DNA from: Rhizomucor pusillus
Lineage: Eukaryota > Mucoromycota > Mucoromycetes > Mucorales > Lichtheimiaceae
Reading direction: 5' to 3'
DNA length: 64,000 bases
NCBI GenBank assembly: GCA_900175165.2
Contig: FWWN02000154.1
Coordinates: 451 to 64,450 of the forward strand
Below the pieces are notes generated by a model, which saw nothing but the letters and a program-made list of their open reading frames with translations, was not told the origin of the DNA and did not search any database. Shown one piece after another: positions 43,796 through 55,602 of this stretch. Every line of letters begins with the position of its first letter. The stretch's first letter is position 1. Both the position numbers and the translations under genes were made by a program.

Positions 43796-46700
43796 ATGGA
43801 TCAAAACGCCGTTTACCAACTATTTGTTTCGACCTACCATCCCGATCCGAACGTGCATAAACAGGCCGAACTGAATATTCGAAACGTGAGTCTAATGTAT
43901 GAATGCCGGACGAGCGAGCGAGTAGGCTCACTGGACGTGTATGTGTAGATCGAAACGCACAATGGTTTCTTACCTATAGTTCTTCGAATTCTCGCTTCTG
44001 AGGAGCTCGAACTCGGCGCTCGTCAAGCAGGTAAAACGTTGCCGTGGAACAAAAAAGAATGTTGCAAAAAAGCAAGACTAACAATGAATAAAAAAATATA
44101 TAGCTGCTATCTATTTTAAGAACCGTATGAACAAGGCTTGGGATCGATCAAAAGATGTTGCCAACCCTATCAACGAGGATGATCGCAACATGGTTAAGCA
44201 GTCTATCATGGAGGCACTTTTGAGAGCACCTAGCGCTGTCCAGTACGTAATCACGAGACCGCCAAAAGAAGAAAACCTTCCGCTTACATTGACATCTTTT
44301 GTCTTTTGCCAGAGTACAATTGACTTCTTCCCTCCACACTATTCTGGCTAATGATTTTCCAGACCAATGGCCCAATTTTGTTAATGAGTTACAGAATCTA
44401 TTAACATCCTCGGATCCTCGCGTCGTATACGTTGCATTGTTGGCCCTGAGAGAAGTCATCAAAGTCTACCAGTAAGTTTCGTGTTCTCAAAAGGGATTGT
44501 GTTCATCGATTAAATACCATTCCTATTCAGATGGCGATCTTTGGAGCGTCGTGAACCATTGCAAGAAATCATCAAACTTACATTCCCTGCTGTGCAGACT
44601 ATCTGCAACAACCTTGTCAACTCTGATAGCATTGAGGCAGCCGAGATGCTGAAGCTTGCTCTAAAGATCTATCACTCTGGTATCCAGGTACGTACTGAAA
44701 TGAATTTGATGGTGTGACATAGAGCTCATATCCATCTCAAACTAGGTTGATATTCCCAAATGCCTCCAGGAAACATCTTCCCTTGTTGCATGGGGTACCA
44801 TGTTTTTGCAGTTGGTAGACAAAAAGATTCCATTGGAAGCCATGCCAGCAGACCCAGAGGAACGGGAAAAATATCCATGGTGGAAGACCAAAAAGTGGGC
44901 ATACCATTGCTTGAACCGTTTGTTCACCAAGTACGGCAACCCGGCATTGTTGCCTCCGAGTGCATCCAAGTACATGTCGTTTGCAAAGAATTTTGTAAAC
45001 AACTTTGCACCCAACATTTTGCGCACATACCTCAAGCAAATTGAAGAATGGATTAAAAAGGAAGCGTGGATGTCTGCAAAGTGTCTTGCATTGACAGCTG
45101 CCTTTTTCAGTGACAGGTATCTACGCAGCAAAAAAGGGATTCTGTATAACAAGCCCAGCTAACGAACTTTTACACGTAGCATCAAGCACAAGACTACTTG
45201 GCAAATTATCAAGCCTCACACAGAGACACTCGTTGCCCACTTTATTTTCCCTCAGCTCTGCTTCTCCAGCGAAGACGAAGAGCTGTGGCAGGAAGATCCA
45301 GTGGAATACGTGCACAAAAAGATCGATCCTCTGATGGATTTCGACTCGCCACAAACCAACGCTACGAACCTTCTCATCGACCTTGCTCGTGACCGCAAGA
45401 AACACACCTTTATGGGTATCCTTGGCTTTATCAACAATGTTTTGAACAAGTACATGGAGACCCCAGACGACCAAAAGGATGGACGTGAAAAGGACGGTGC
45501 CCTGTGCATGATCGGCTGTCTTTCTCACCAGGTGCTGCGAAAGAAATCGCCTGTCGCTAACATGATGGAACCTTTCTTTGTCACTCACGTCTTCCCCGAA
45601 TTCAAGAGTCGCTTCCCGTACTTGAGAGCCAGAGCATGCGATATGACTCGCCATTTCAGCGACATGGATTTCGCCAACGAGCAAAACTTGGCTACCTTGT
45701 ACCAGAACGTGCTTGATGCTTTGCGCGACTCTGAATTGCCCGTCAAAGTCCAGGCTGCTTTGGCTTTGCAGCCAATGATCCGTCACGAAAGTGTGCGCAT
45801 TGCCATGGCACCCAATTTGCCGTTTATCATGCAGGAACTTTTGAACCTTACCAACGAAATCGACATTGATATGCTTGCGAACGTTATGGAAGAGTTCGTC
45901 GAAGTTTTTGCAGAGCAATTGACACCGTTTGCCGTTCAGCTGTGCACCCAGCTTCGTGACACTTTCCTGCGTATCATGGAAGAAGTTGCACAGGCAGACA
46001 AGCAACTCATGGATGACGATGGAGAGTACAGTGGTGATGTCGAGGAAATGAGCGACAAGACCATGGCAGCGATGGGTGTGCTAAAGACGATTGGTACTTT
46101 GATTTTGAGTTTGGAAAGCACTCCCGATGTTCTGCAGCAACTGGAGAATGCTCTTTTGCCGGTCATCACCTACACCTTGGAGAACAATGTGTTGGATCTT
46201 TACGACGAAATTTTTGAAATCATCGATTCCTGCACCTTCTCCGCCAAGCGTGTTACACCTACCATGTGGGGCGTGTTTGAGTTGATCTACAAGGCATTCA
46301 AGGACTCTGGCATCGATTACATGGATGAAATGCTTCCTCCATTGGACAACTACATTTCTTACGGTCGCGATGTCTTTGTCAGCAATGAAAACATTCAGCG
46401 CATGACATTCGACATTATCGACACTGTCATGAAGAGTGATCGACTTGGTGAACACGATCGTGTCTGTGCATGCAAGTTGATGGAGTCCGTGCTCTTGAAC
46501 TGCCGCGGTCAAGTTGATGGAGTAAGTTTTTTAAACAGTTGCAAAGTCTAGAGGATGTATGAGCACTTATCAAATTTTATCCCACAGTACATTGCTCCTT
46601 TCCTCAACCTTGCGTTCCAGTACATTTTCACTGGTTCCATGAAGACCAACGAGTTCCGCGTGCACTGCTTGGAAGTTGTTATCAATTGCTTGTACTACAA

Positions 46701-47544
46701 CCCAGCATTGACGCTTAGATTGTTGGAAGAAAACCAATGGACTCAAGGATTCTTTACACTCTGGTTCAACACTCTGGACAAATTCTCAAGGTATGGAAGG
46801 AGAAAGCATTCTGTGCCTCCTGTAGCTTATTTACATGTGAAATGTAGAGTGCATGATAAGAAGCTTGTCATTGTTGCATTGTGCGCTTTGCTGCAGCTCC
46901 CTGTAGAACATATTCCTCCTTCACTGCAGGGTGGATGGCCTCAAGTGCTCACTGGTATCATTAACGTGTTCAAGACATTGCCCAAGGCAATTGAGAGTAA
47001 GTAGAGAGTGACTGAAGTCTGCTTTATGCATTATGCTGATATATACCATTTCACTAGATCGTCAGAGCCTTGAAAAGTATTACGGCGAAGGATTCGATGA
47101 AGAAGCAGACGGCGATGACTTTGGAGGACTTGATGGTGGCAGCGTAGATGACGAAGACGAGGATAACGGAGACGAGGATGTCGTAGATGAAGATAACGAA
47201 TACCTTGAGTACCTTGCGCAACAAGCTGCCAACCACTCTAGCGATGCAGAGTTTGATGAATTCGACGAAGAAATTGAGGAAGAACTCTTGTTTGAGTCTC
47301 CGTTGGACGAGATTGATCCTTACGTGCAATTCAGCGATGTGTTCAAAGGTAAGAGATCCATCGATCAAAATAGCAGTGGTAGATGGATATGGTGGCTGAC
47401 CAATCTATCTATTTTATTACAGAACTACAATCCGCCAACCCGGCATCGTATACCCTGTTGACAAAGGATCTTGATCAGGAACAACAAACCTATATCATGT
47501 CCATCATGTCAACAGCTGAGCAACATCGCGTTGCCGCTGCTTAA
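43796..47544 (+). CDS. importin-beta family nuclear import receptor (importin-7/8, Nmd5/Sxm1 type)
   Basis: Karyopherin that carries cargo into the nucleus under Ran control. MDQNAVYQLFVSTYHPDPNV, HKQAELNIRN, then THNGFLPIVLRILASEELEL and AAIYFKNRMNKAWD form the Ran-binding N-terminal HEAT repeats. PNFVNELQNLLTSSDPRVVY, VYVALLALREVIKVYQ and WRSLERREPLQEIIKLTFPA follow. Large exons carry KKWAYHCLNRLFTKYGNPAL, HFIFPQLCFSSEDEELWQED, PVEYVHKKIDPLMDFDSPQT (typical importin-7/8 block) and SPVANMMEPFFVTHVFPEFK. The C-terminal acidic loop (DEEADGDDFGGLDGGSVDDE and similar) and the end TYIMSIMSTAEQHRVAAA match the family. About eleven exons, slightly over 1000 residues. The ATG at 43796 directly starts the first repeat. 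Confidence 0.96.
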
Positions 47545-47854
47545 ACAAAAACTCATATATACAGACATGCGCACACACACTCTCTCTCACACTCACATAC
47601 TCTCTCTCTCTCTCTTTTACTTCTTTTCTTTTTCTCACACTCACATACATATCACTATACACCATTTAAAACGACAGAACTCGGAAAGTCTTTTAAAAGA
47701 GCACGCATTTTCTATATAATAGTTAACTTTCTTCTTTCCCAACTTACAAGAGCAAACATTTTTTGTGTGTCCTCGGTTGTGTTCCGACTTTCCTAAAGCA
47801 GGGCCGAAAATTCAAGCGCGTATACTAGTACCTTTCAGTCAACGCACTTGCACA
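47545..47854. repeat. short intergenic region with CT/CA repeats
   Basis: About 310 bases between tandem genes. CTCT and CACA runs at 47570-47660 follow the importin stop; the rest holds the promoter of the next gene. Confidence 0.65.
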
Positions 47855-50800
47855 ATGGTGTTAGATTACTTGACCGAGAAAAAACTACGTCCGCTCTATG
47901 GTGCGATCGACAATACGATCCTTTTCGATTCGTAGAGTCTCATTTCCGTTTTTGCAGAGGCGATCGACGATGGTCAAAACAAGCAAGCGCTTCAACATGC
48001 CAACAAGTTGTTGAAAAAGAATGCAGACTGGCCACTTGTCAAGGTAATACATATATTCGCCCTCACCAAAAAGTAGAATTTTAAGTACATCCAACTAAAC
48101 TGCGTTTTATATCACAAAGGCCCTGAAAGCTGTAGTTTTGGTGAGAACGGGAAAGGACGCTGAGGCCGAGGAACTATGTCAACAAGTCAAAAAATGTGTG
48201 CCTACCGACGACGCCACTCTCCAAGCAGTGACGATGGCGTATCGTGAGCTCGGGCATCGTATGTGGATGTGGCAACTCTAAGATTTGAAGGATACTGAAT
48301 CGGAAAGAGGATAGATCACGCCGTTGTCGAGTTATACGAGAATGCAGCTAACCAGCAACCAAAGAACGAAGAGTTTGCCAAGAACTGGTTCATGGCGATG
48401 GTGCGCAACGGCGATTACAAGGGACAGCAAGCGGCCGCGTTGAAACTTCATCGCACGTTCAAGCAGGATAAGTACCTGTTTTGGGCCATCATGTCACTTG
48501 CATTGCAGGTATAACACAAACAATGCAAAAATAGCTGTGATTTACACTAATGATTTATTTCTCTCTCAACATAGGGTCAAAATTCAGCCTTGTCGTACAC
48601 TTTGGCGGAACGCATGATGGCGAAAGCTCATGAGGAAAATAGACTCGAAGAAGTCGAGCACATGCGACTGTACCTACTCATTCTTTTGGATCAAAAGAAG
48701 CACAAGGAAGCATTGGCGTTGCTGGATGGTCCTCTCGGACAAAAGTCGCTTCGAGATCCTGAAGTGCGCCAGATCCGCATGGAGTTGCTGCTAGCAAACG
48801 AAAAATGGGAGCAGGTGTTGGAGAGTGCAGAGCAAGCACTGCGTACCGAGAACGCGGATGATTGGATCAGCTGGCAGGCTTACTTTGATGCAGTGCAAGC
48901 TCTGCTTCCAAACGATTCCAGCCTCGCTGATAAGGCATACACTTTGGTGGCTGATTTGAAAAAGGCAGCGCTTGAAGCATCCGTCCTGAAAAGAGGACCG
49001 TTCCTGGCCGAGCTGGAGCTTGATTTCCGGTTAGGAAAGGCTGCACAGGGATCCGGTATGCATATTGAAGAAAGCAGAAAAAGGTTATTATTCATCGATA
49101 CGATCCTCAACTGGCCTCTGCAATTTAGAGCAAAATACGGCGCTCGAAAAAATCGTCGCTTACTTTCAACGTTTTGGATCGAAATCATGCTGTTTTGAGG
49201 ATATACAGAATTACATTAAATTCTTGAGAGATGACAAGACCAAAGCCAAGGACTTTGTATCTGCACTTGTCAAGAACGTCGGGGAGCCAAAGGAAAAGGT
49301 TCGTATATCATATAGGAATGATACAATGCAGTGAGAGTGAGACAAGACATATCTGATTCAAGTAGTCCGAGCAAATCAAAGCAGTGTACAAGACTGTTAA
49401 TATCAAAAAGATCGAGCGTTATCTCGATTTCCAGACCGATCTTGATCTCAAAACTGGATTATCTCTGGTGAACGAGCTATGGAAGCTGTATCAGGATGCA
49501 TTGCCTTTGGGCGCGAATTTGGAAAAGACTGAGAATCAATACGGTGACGAGTTTATACTCTTGGCCAGCCAAATCCTGCTTGATCTATACAAGCAGCACC
49601 AGCAACCAAACTTGCTTATACAGGCAATCTGCATGCTCGAAAATGCACTGCTGAAAAGTATATATAATTTCCACATCAAACTTACGTTAGTACGTCTGTA
49701 TTTCATTTTCGGTAAGTTACCGCAAGAGCGAAGCGAATTTATGCACAGCGTTCTTAAGATTTGCTATCAAGGTGTACATACACGTCCTATGCAAATTTTG
49801 GCCACGATGGACATTAAGCAGATTCAGTATGATACTATGATGTAAGTCACAAGCCCTGATCCTAAGATAATGCTTTAGAGGGAATAAGCTAATATAGGAG
49901 ATAACAGCCATTACTTCACCGATCGATACATTTCTCTGGCAGGTTTTGATAACCTCGAGGACACGCTGGCCGAGTCTTTGATGATTTACAAAAGCAATGA
50001 GCTTGAGGTATGTCTGCAACATCAGTGGGCATATTTAGTTCGTTCCAATATATTCACACCCTCCTGCGTTTAACCGAGCAGACTCCCGAAATGCTTGTCA
50101 AGGCTTATCAGTATGGAACTTATTCCAAGGTAATCTTATACACTTTGAAAATGAAATGTCCCTTGTTAAAACAAGGAAAAAAAATATTCGTAGATCCAAG
50201 AGTTTATAGAGTTCCAAGCCCGATTAGAGAACTCGCTGCAGCAAGCCATCACCCACGTTGAACTTGCGCGCTTGGAAGCGATCCGCTCGTCCTTCCAAGC
50301 AAAGTATGCAGTGCAGCTGTTGCAGGAAATGGATGTCTCTAAAATGAAAATTGATGGTAAAATGACAGAAAAAGACGAGTGTGTCATTTGTATTCTCAAT
50401 TCATACCTGTATTTCCCATTTTGTAGATGAGTCTATCAGCAAGCTTTCAGATAACAGAGACTTTAAAGTGTTTATGAACTGTAACTCGGAGCATCGCCCA
50501 AGAGCCGAGGAGCTTTTCAAGCCAACCGCAAGTTCCAATGTAAGTCTAGTAAGAAAAACAGGCAGATACGGTTTGTAACACGGCGAGCTGCCGCTCTTAG
50601 GTAATCAGCTTCCAATTGTTCTCGTTTATATTCCATGTAGCAAGCGCAGCATGCAGCGTTAAAGTCGAAAAGGATCTCAAATCCATAGTAGAGAGTTTCG
50701 ATGCATTCATTGCACGTCAAGATATCGCTCAGCATGTAACTCCTCAAGAAATGTCATTAGCCAAATACATTAATGTCTTGGCCCAAGCGCTTGTCTTGAT

Positions 50801-51600
50801 TAAAAATCCTGAATCGTGTAAATCCAGTAAGTTAAAAATTGACCTGTCACTGTACATCATTCTTCTTCCTCTAACAAGGAAAATGTGATTAGATGCAGAA
50901 CAGGCGGCTGCGTTGTTGGATAAAGCAGGAGCTATTTTGGAAAAAGAAAGTATGTCCATTCTGTTCACGATAGAACAGAAACAACATAGATCTGATGCTA
51001 TATGATTAGTCACACCGACGGATTGCTTCCGTGAGGACCCACTGTCGTGGCATGCTTTCCACAAGCTATTTACTGCGCTGGAAGTAAGAAGACGGATATT
51101 AACAGTGAACATATCGAAATACTTAGTGACATAATAGGCATTCAACTTTGCAACCATGCTGATTGAAATGATCAACAAGGCGCTGGGCTTGACAAGCAAG
51201 GACGCTAAAAAGAAGGCGGCTGACAACGCTGCTAACGATATCTTGTTGACGGCGCTGTTCAAACTGCAGGCAACCGTCAAGGATGTCCTGATAAAGTCGC
51301 AAACAGCAGCGCATCAGGGTGTTGACCTTTTCAACTCCCAGTTCCAAAAGCAACTCGTGAAAAAGGTCATTGACGATAAAGAATACGTCACAGAGTACTT
51401 TGCCACAAAGGTAAAAAAAAAAAAGAATGATAATGCCAAGAAAGCTGTGATGTTTCTTATTGGACTGCTGACCTAACAACAAATATTAGGAGGGACAATC
51501 GAAATTGCCTGATATTGTCAAGAAAATGACGTCAAGCTGGAGCTCGTCTGTTGCGCGCCTTTCTGAAGAGTTTGATAGACGCGTGCAAAAGCTTCAATAA
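47855..51600 (+). CDS. NAA25: N-terminal acetyltransferase B auxiliary subunit (Naa25/Mdm20)
   Basis: Ribosome-bound TPR-type scaffold of the NatB complex, which with Naa20 acetylates N-terminal Met-Asp, Met-Glu and Met-Asn. Exon 1 gives MVLDYLTEKKLRPLY and joins EAIDDGQNKQALQHANKLLK, then ALKAVVLVRTGKDAEAEELC, AVTMAYRELGH, HAVVELYENAANQQPKNEEF and QQAAALKLHRTFKQDKYLFW, the usual Mdm20 N-terminal repeats. AERMMAKAHEENRLEEVEHM and LYLLILLDQKKHKEALALLD follow. Later exons carry SLVNELWKLYQDALPLGANL, LLASQILLDLYKQHQQPNLL and HFTDRYISLAGFDNLEDTLA. The C-terminus ends SSVARLSEEFDRRVQKLQ. At least ten short introns. Length, roughly 850 residues, lies between the yeast and human proteins. Confidence 0.92.
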
Positions 51601-52702
51601 ACCAAACAAACAAAAAATAAAAAGTATCTATCATCATATAGAAAATTACATCCCCTCTATTATCATTGTAGTCTCAGAGCAACGATCATCGTAAAACCCA
51701 ATATTTCTGTACAGTGAAACTTGATCGAATGGAAGCCCTGCGTCTATACACTTTTTGTTCCTCGGAGGATAATACATAGTAAGCTACGTATAGGTTATTT
51801 CCTTTTCGATATATTTCTACAACAGCGTTGCCCCAGTCTGTTATTCATTAAACCGTAACCGGAATAGAGACTGCTCCGCGCAGTTAGTTTCATTGTCAGG
51901 AGCGTGAGACTGCGCACGGAAATTATCAGATATGTATGTACTGCAGCGTTACAACATCATCAATGTACCTTCAAAGTGATGACGGTGAAATGAAACTATA
52001 TTAAACCTGTAAAGCTCAAAAACACAGTGCTGCCTGCATGATCAATCGAAGATAGGACGACCATCATTTTCAAAGAAAATAGGGACCCTATTCTACTTGT
52101 ACATGTATTTTTTCTTTAGACCGACTGAATTATTGCTTAGTGTGCGTAAGGTAAAAGGTAACTGACAGCTTGCATTTTCGAGACTAGGAGCGGGAATTCG
52201 CTGCTCTAACCGGCTATGAAAATCATGTTCCAAATACAGAAAGATCACCGCTCTAAAGCAGCGGTTTCGTGAGGAGAATTATGTGGAATTTAGAGGTATC
52301 AAGGAATATGTACGAGGTAACCTTGTTTAAAAGTCCAAATACTACTTTGAAGGCGGGACAAAATCCCGTGAAATACGATGCTCATAACAAGAAAAGTAGC
52401 GAAATCGCCAACAGGGATAATTTACGCGCGGGAGACAATGAGCAGACTCTGCAAGGTGACAAAATCGAGGTGCTAAGTCCCCCATTTCAGAGTCAGAAAC
52501 ATTTGGGAGGTCTTTTTTCAAAGAAGGGTTGGTGGTAAATTTAGTGAGGGGATGCATGCGCCGCTGCTGCTGCTGCTGCTGCTGCTACGCCTAGAGCAGC
52601 CAATGCTGCTTCTTCCCCTGCTTTTTTCTTGTTCTCTTTCATCTTTCCTCTTTCCTTTTTTTTACCATTTTTTTCATATTTTCTTCTTTATTTCTACATA
52701 CG
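51601..52702. other. intergenic region upstream of the amino-acid permease
   Basis: About 1.1 kb. Contains a CTG microsatellite (52562-52587) and a T-rich stretch (52615-52690) just before the start codon. A frame at 52269-52538 begins at GTG and shows no motif. Confidence 0.6.
52562..52587. repeat. (CTG)n microsatellite
   Basis: Eight CTG repeats about 120 bases upstream of the permease ATG, likely in its promoter or 5' leader. Confidence 0.85.
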
Positions 52703-54320
52703 ATGGATCAAAGTGATTCGGGAAAAATATACCTGAGTAGCGGTGGAGGAGGAGGATTATCCGCTCCAAAAACTATTGTTAGCGAGAAGAGCCACCGAGA
52801 AGACGTCGACTACGAGGCATCAATAGAGCAAGTGGAGAACGTAGACCATGTTCCAGAAGGCACAGCATCCGAAGGAAAAGCGCTGTTTATGTTATTGAAA
52901 GCATTTGTCGGCACCGGTGTCGTTTTCTTACCTGGATCGTGAGTTTCTTGATTGGATATATATATATATATACATAGGTTGAAATAATACACTCCTTTAA
53001 ACTTTACTAAACGTGTCTTCTCTCTCTCCTTATGATCCAGATTTGTATCAGGTGGACTTGTGCTTTCAATATGTTTGATGGTGTTCATCGCCGCAGTGTG
53101 CTTGGTCGCTTTCCAGCTCCTCGTGTACGCACAGCGGCAAGTCCGCGCATCCTACGGAGACATGGGGCAGATCCTGTATGGACCCTGGTTGCGGTACATT
53201 ATCCTATTCTTTCTATGCATGTCGCAGATGGGATTCGTGGCGTCATACCTCATATTCATCTCACAAAACATTGGACTCGCAGTCGACACGCTGTCCCACT
53301 GCACATCCCCTATCGGAAGCAAATATTACATCTGGCTGGTGCTGCTGATTATTGTGCCGATCACTTGGATCCGCAAAATTGCACGGCTGTCTTGGGTGGC
53401 TATTGTAGCCGATGTGTTTATCCTATTCGGCCTGATCTGCGTCTTGTACTTTTCGTCAGATCAAATCGCACACCACGGGGTTGGACCAAACATCCAACCG
53501 GTCAACTCTAACGACTTTGCATTGATGATCGGAACGGCAGTGTTTTCTTTTGAAGGAATTGGCATGGGTAGGTAGCTCAAAAGGGTTGCTGCTGTGTGGT
53601 GTTTGGATCCTTATAGATTATTAATTATCTATACAGTTGTACCGATCGTCGAAGGCATGCGAGAACCAGACAAGTTCCCGCGCGTGATGAACATTGGACT
53701 CCCACTCGTAGCATCCATATTTATCCTAATTGGCACGATCGGCTATTTAGCTTACGGAGAAAACACAGCAGCCTCTGTCGTTTCTAACCTGCCACAGACA
53801 CCACTTTCGGTTGCGGTGCAGCTTGTTTACGCCTGTGCCATGATCCTCACATCCCCGTTTATGCTCTACCCGGCACTCGTCATTGTCGAGCAGATATGTT
53901 TTGGTAAATCTGGGATTTTCGGCTACCGAAGCGGGCGCCAAGGTGTCAAGTGGAAGTGGTTGAAGAGCATGGTGCGATCCTTGGTCACTGTCGTTTGCGC
54001 AGTCGTCAGTTTCTCGGTTGGAGCGGATGGATTGAACAAGTTTGTTGCCTTGGTCGGCAGTGTAGCTTGCATTCCTCTATCGTTCATCTTCCCTGGTACG
54101 TTGTAACCATTGTATATCTATGCAGCCATTCACTAAAAACGTGACAACAACAGGCATGTTCCACTTTAAGGTGGCCAGAAGCAAATGGGTCAAGGCAGGC
54201 GACGTCATCTTGTTCCTGTGGGGCTGTGGTATGATGGTTTACACCATGTATGTAAACATCAACTCCTGGGTTCATCCTCAAGCTTCATCAAATACTCCCT
54301 CGGCTTGTTCCTCCTCGTAA
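52703..54320 (+). CDS. vacuolar amino-acid permease (AAAP family, Avt3/Avt4-like)
   Basis: Amino-acid/proton transporter of the AAAP family; the closest yeast types export amino acids from the vacuole. Four exons join in frame (52703-52938, 53041-53568, then from about 53637, last from about 54154). The hydrophilic head (about 60 residues) is followed by SEGKALFMLLKAFVGTGVVF and LPGSFVSGGLVLSICLMV, the family's first helix with K-x-F-V-G-T-G. MGQILYGPWLRYIILFFLCM, QMGFVASYLIFISQNI, IIVPITWIRKIARLSWVAIV, IGTAVFSFEGIGMVVPIVEG (conserved F-x-F-E-G) and MREPDKFPRV, then GTIGYLAYGE follow. About eleven membrane helices can be counted. It ends SNTPSACSSS at 54320, around 470 residues. A short diverged copy of part of this gene lies at 54514-54590. 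Confidence 0.94.
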
Positions 54321-54513
54321 AATGTGCATTGAGAAGTTCTGCTTCTCTGGTTCGTGCAATGCATGTGTGTAGCTCTAGATATTCCTTAGAAAAACCCAAA
54401 CTCTTGCTATAGTAATATACCCACCAATATAATATAATCACCCCAACTTTTCCTTCACAACCATTGCGTCCATTTCTATAACCATGCAGCTGTGCTACGA
54501 ATCGCACGCTTCG

Positions 54514-54590
54514 CTTCATGCTTTACCCGAGGACTTGTTTGGTAAATCTGGGATTTTCGCTTGCCGCGCACGGGCACAAAGTTGTCAAAC
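54514..54590 (+). pseudogene. short relic copy of the permease gene
   Basis: TTTGGTAAATCTGGGATTTTCG at 54538-54559 repeats the sequence at about 53898-53919 inside the permease gene. The match extends on both sides with gaps: CTTCATGCTTTACCCG pairs with TTTATGCTCTACCCG, and CGGGCACAAAGTTGTCAAAC with CGGGCGCCAAGGTGTCAAG. It is the remains of a local tandem duplication. Confidence 0.65.
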
Positions 54591-55304
54591 AGAAATTATA
54601 TGATTCAAGAGCACGATGCAATCCCTCTTTGCTGTTATCTGCCTAATCATTTATTTTTCCTTTGAAGCGCATATGTGTGTTGGTGCCGCAGTATTCTTTG
54701 ATCTTCCTTGCCAAGAAAAGATCTGTCTTTGAGCTTGATTTCCTTTCTCTCGCGCGACCCCAAAGATAAGCCATGCAAATGATCATGTCACGGTCCGTGA
54801 GCCACGTAGTTTGCATTTGATGACTCACGGAAGTCAAAAGTCTGCTACGAACAAGATTAACTTCTCCTGCGGCAGGCGGCGCGGCTTTTGTATTCAATGA
54901 TGATGTACGTGTTCTCTGGATGAGTCAGTATGGCAGCAAAAATCCCTTTACATATGGCTCGTTCGCATCCATATTTAATCTATGCACCATCAAGCGCAGC
55001 AACTGCAACCATGCACCCGCCTGGATTTGTCCATTGCTATAAAAAATCAAGAGAAAGGTGAGTAATGGCATCATAGCAAGCGCCGCCCACCGCTGATTTA
55101 CTGCGCAGCAGCGAAAAATTCAAATTCTAGGAACCGGCTTACATTCCGACACTGCAGTCAATGCTCCCAATGACGCCACCACGGGCTTTGACTTTCAAAC
55201 GTGGATCCATAAGAAATATGCGCCGCAGCCGTTACTTCTTGGAACCGCCGCGTGTGGGGTCAGCCCAGCCGACCGTCGCCGCCTTGGCGCAACCAATTGA
55301 AAAT

Positions 55305-55322
55305 TGTATATATATATATAAA
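55305..55322 (+). promoter_or_regulatory. TATA box of the WWE gene
   Basis: TATATATATATAAAAGC lies about 80 bases upstream of the ATG at 55399. Placement suits a core promoter. Confidence 0.55.
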
Positions 55323-55398
55323 AGCAAAATCAACCTAGACATTCTATCCCTCTATCTCCACTACACACTGCTCTCTGTTTAGATCAAAAGAAATAATA

Positions 55399-55602
55399 AT
55401 GGGATTCCGCTGGGTATACCAACAAGGCAATTACTGGGCTCCCTTTGACGACCGCACAAATCTGACGATCGAAATGCTCTATCGGAACGGCGCTTCCAAG
55501 GTGGTCCACGTTGCTCATCTCGGCTCGGTCTTTGTCAACCCGCTGTTAGCGACCATGACGCTGAACGGTCACCAGTTTGTCATCATGAGGACTGGTAGCT
55601 AA
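55399..55602 (+). CDS. small solo WWE-domain protein
   Basis: Single-exon ORF of 67 residues: MGFRWVYQQGNYWAPFDDRT, NLTIEMLYRNGASKVVHVAH and so on to FVIMRTGS. W5, W13, P15, D17, I24-E25 and the closing M-x-L-N-G-x-x-F-V-I-M-R match the WWE pattern (W....W.PFD...S..IE..Y, M.....TG..R.I.R). WWE domains bind ADP-ribose or iso-ADP-ribose and usually accompany PARP, RING or DDHD domains; here nothing else is attached. A strong TATA element and an upstream CT-rich leader support expression. Neither neighbour suggests a role. Whether the ADP-ribose pocket is kept cannot be judged by eye. Confidence 0.75.
   Translation: MGFRWVYQQGNYWAPFDDRTNLTIEMLYRNGASKVVHVAHLGSVFVNPLLATMTLNGHQFVIMRTGS

Larger units (their letters stand above)
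54321..55398. other. intergenic region with a permease fragment
   Basis: Contains the relic at 54514-54590 and, near its end, the TATA region of the WWE gene. No other gene seen. Confidence 0.55.

Noticed and set aside
45121..46005. 294-codon minus-strand frame inside the importin gene
   Set aside because: Antisense shadow of strongly conserved importin exons.
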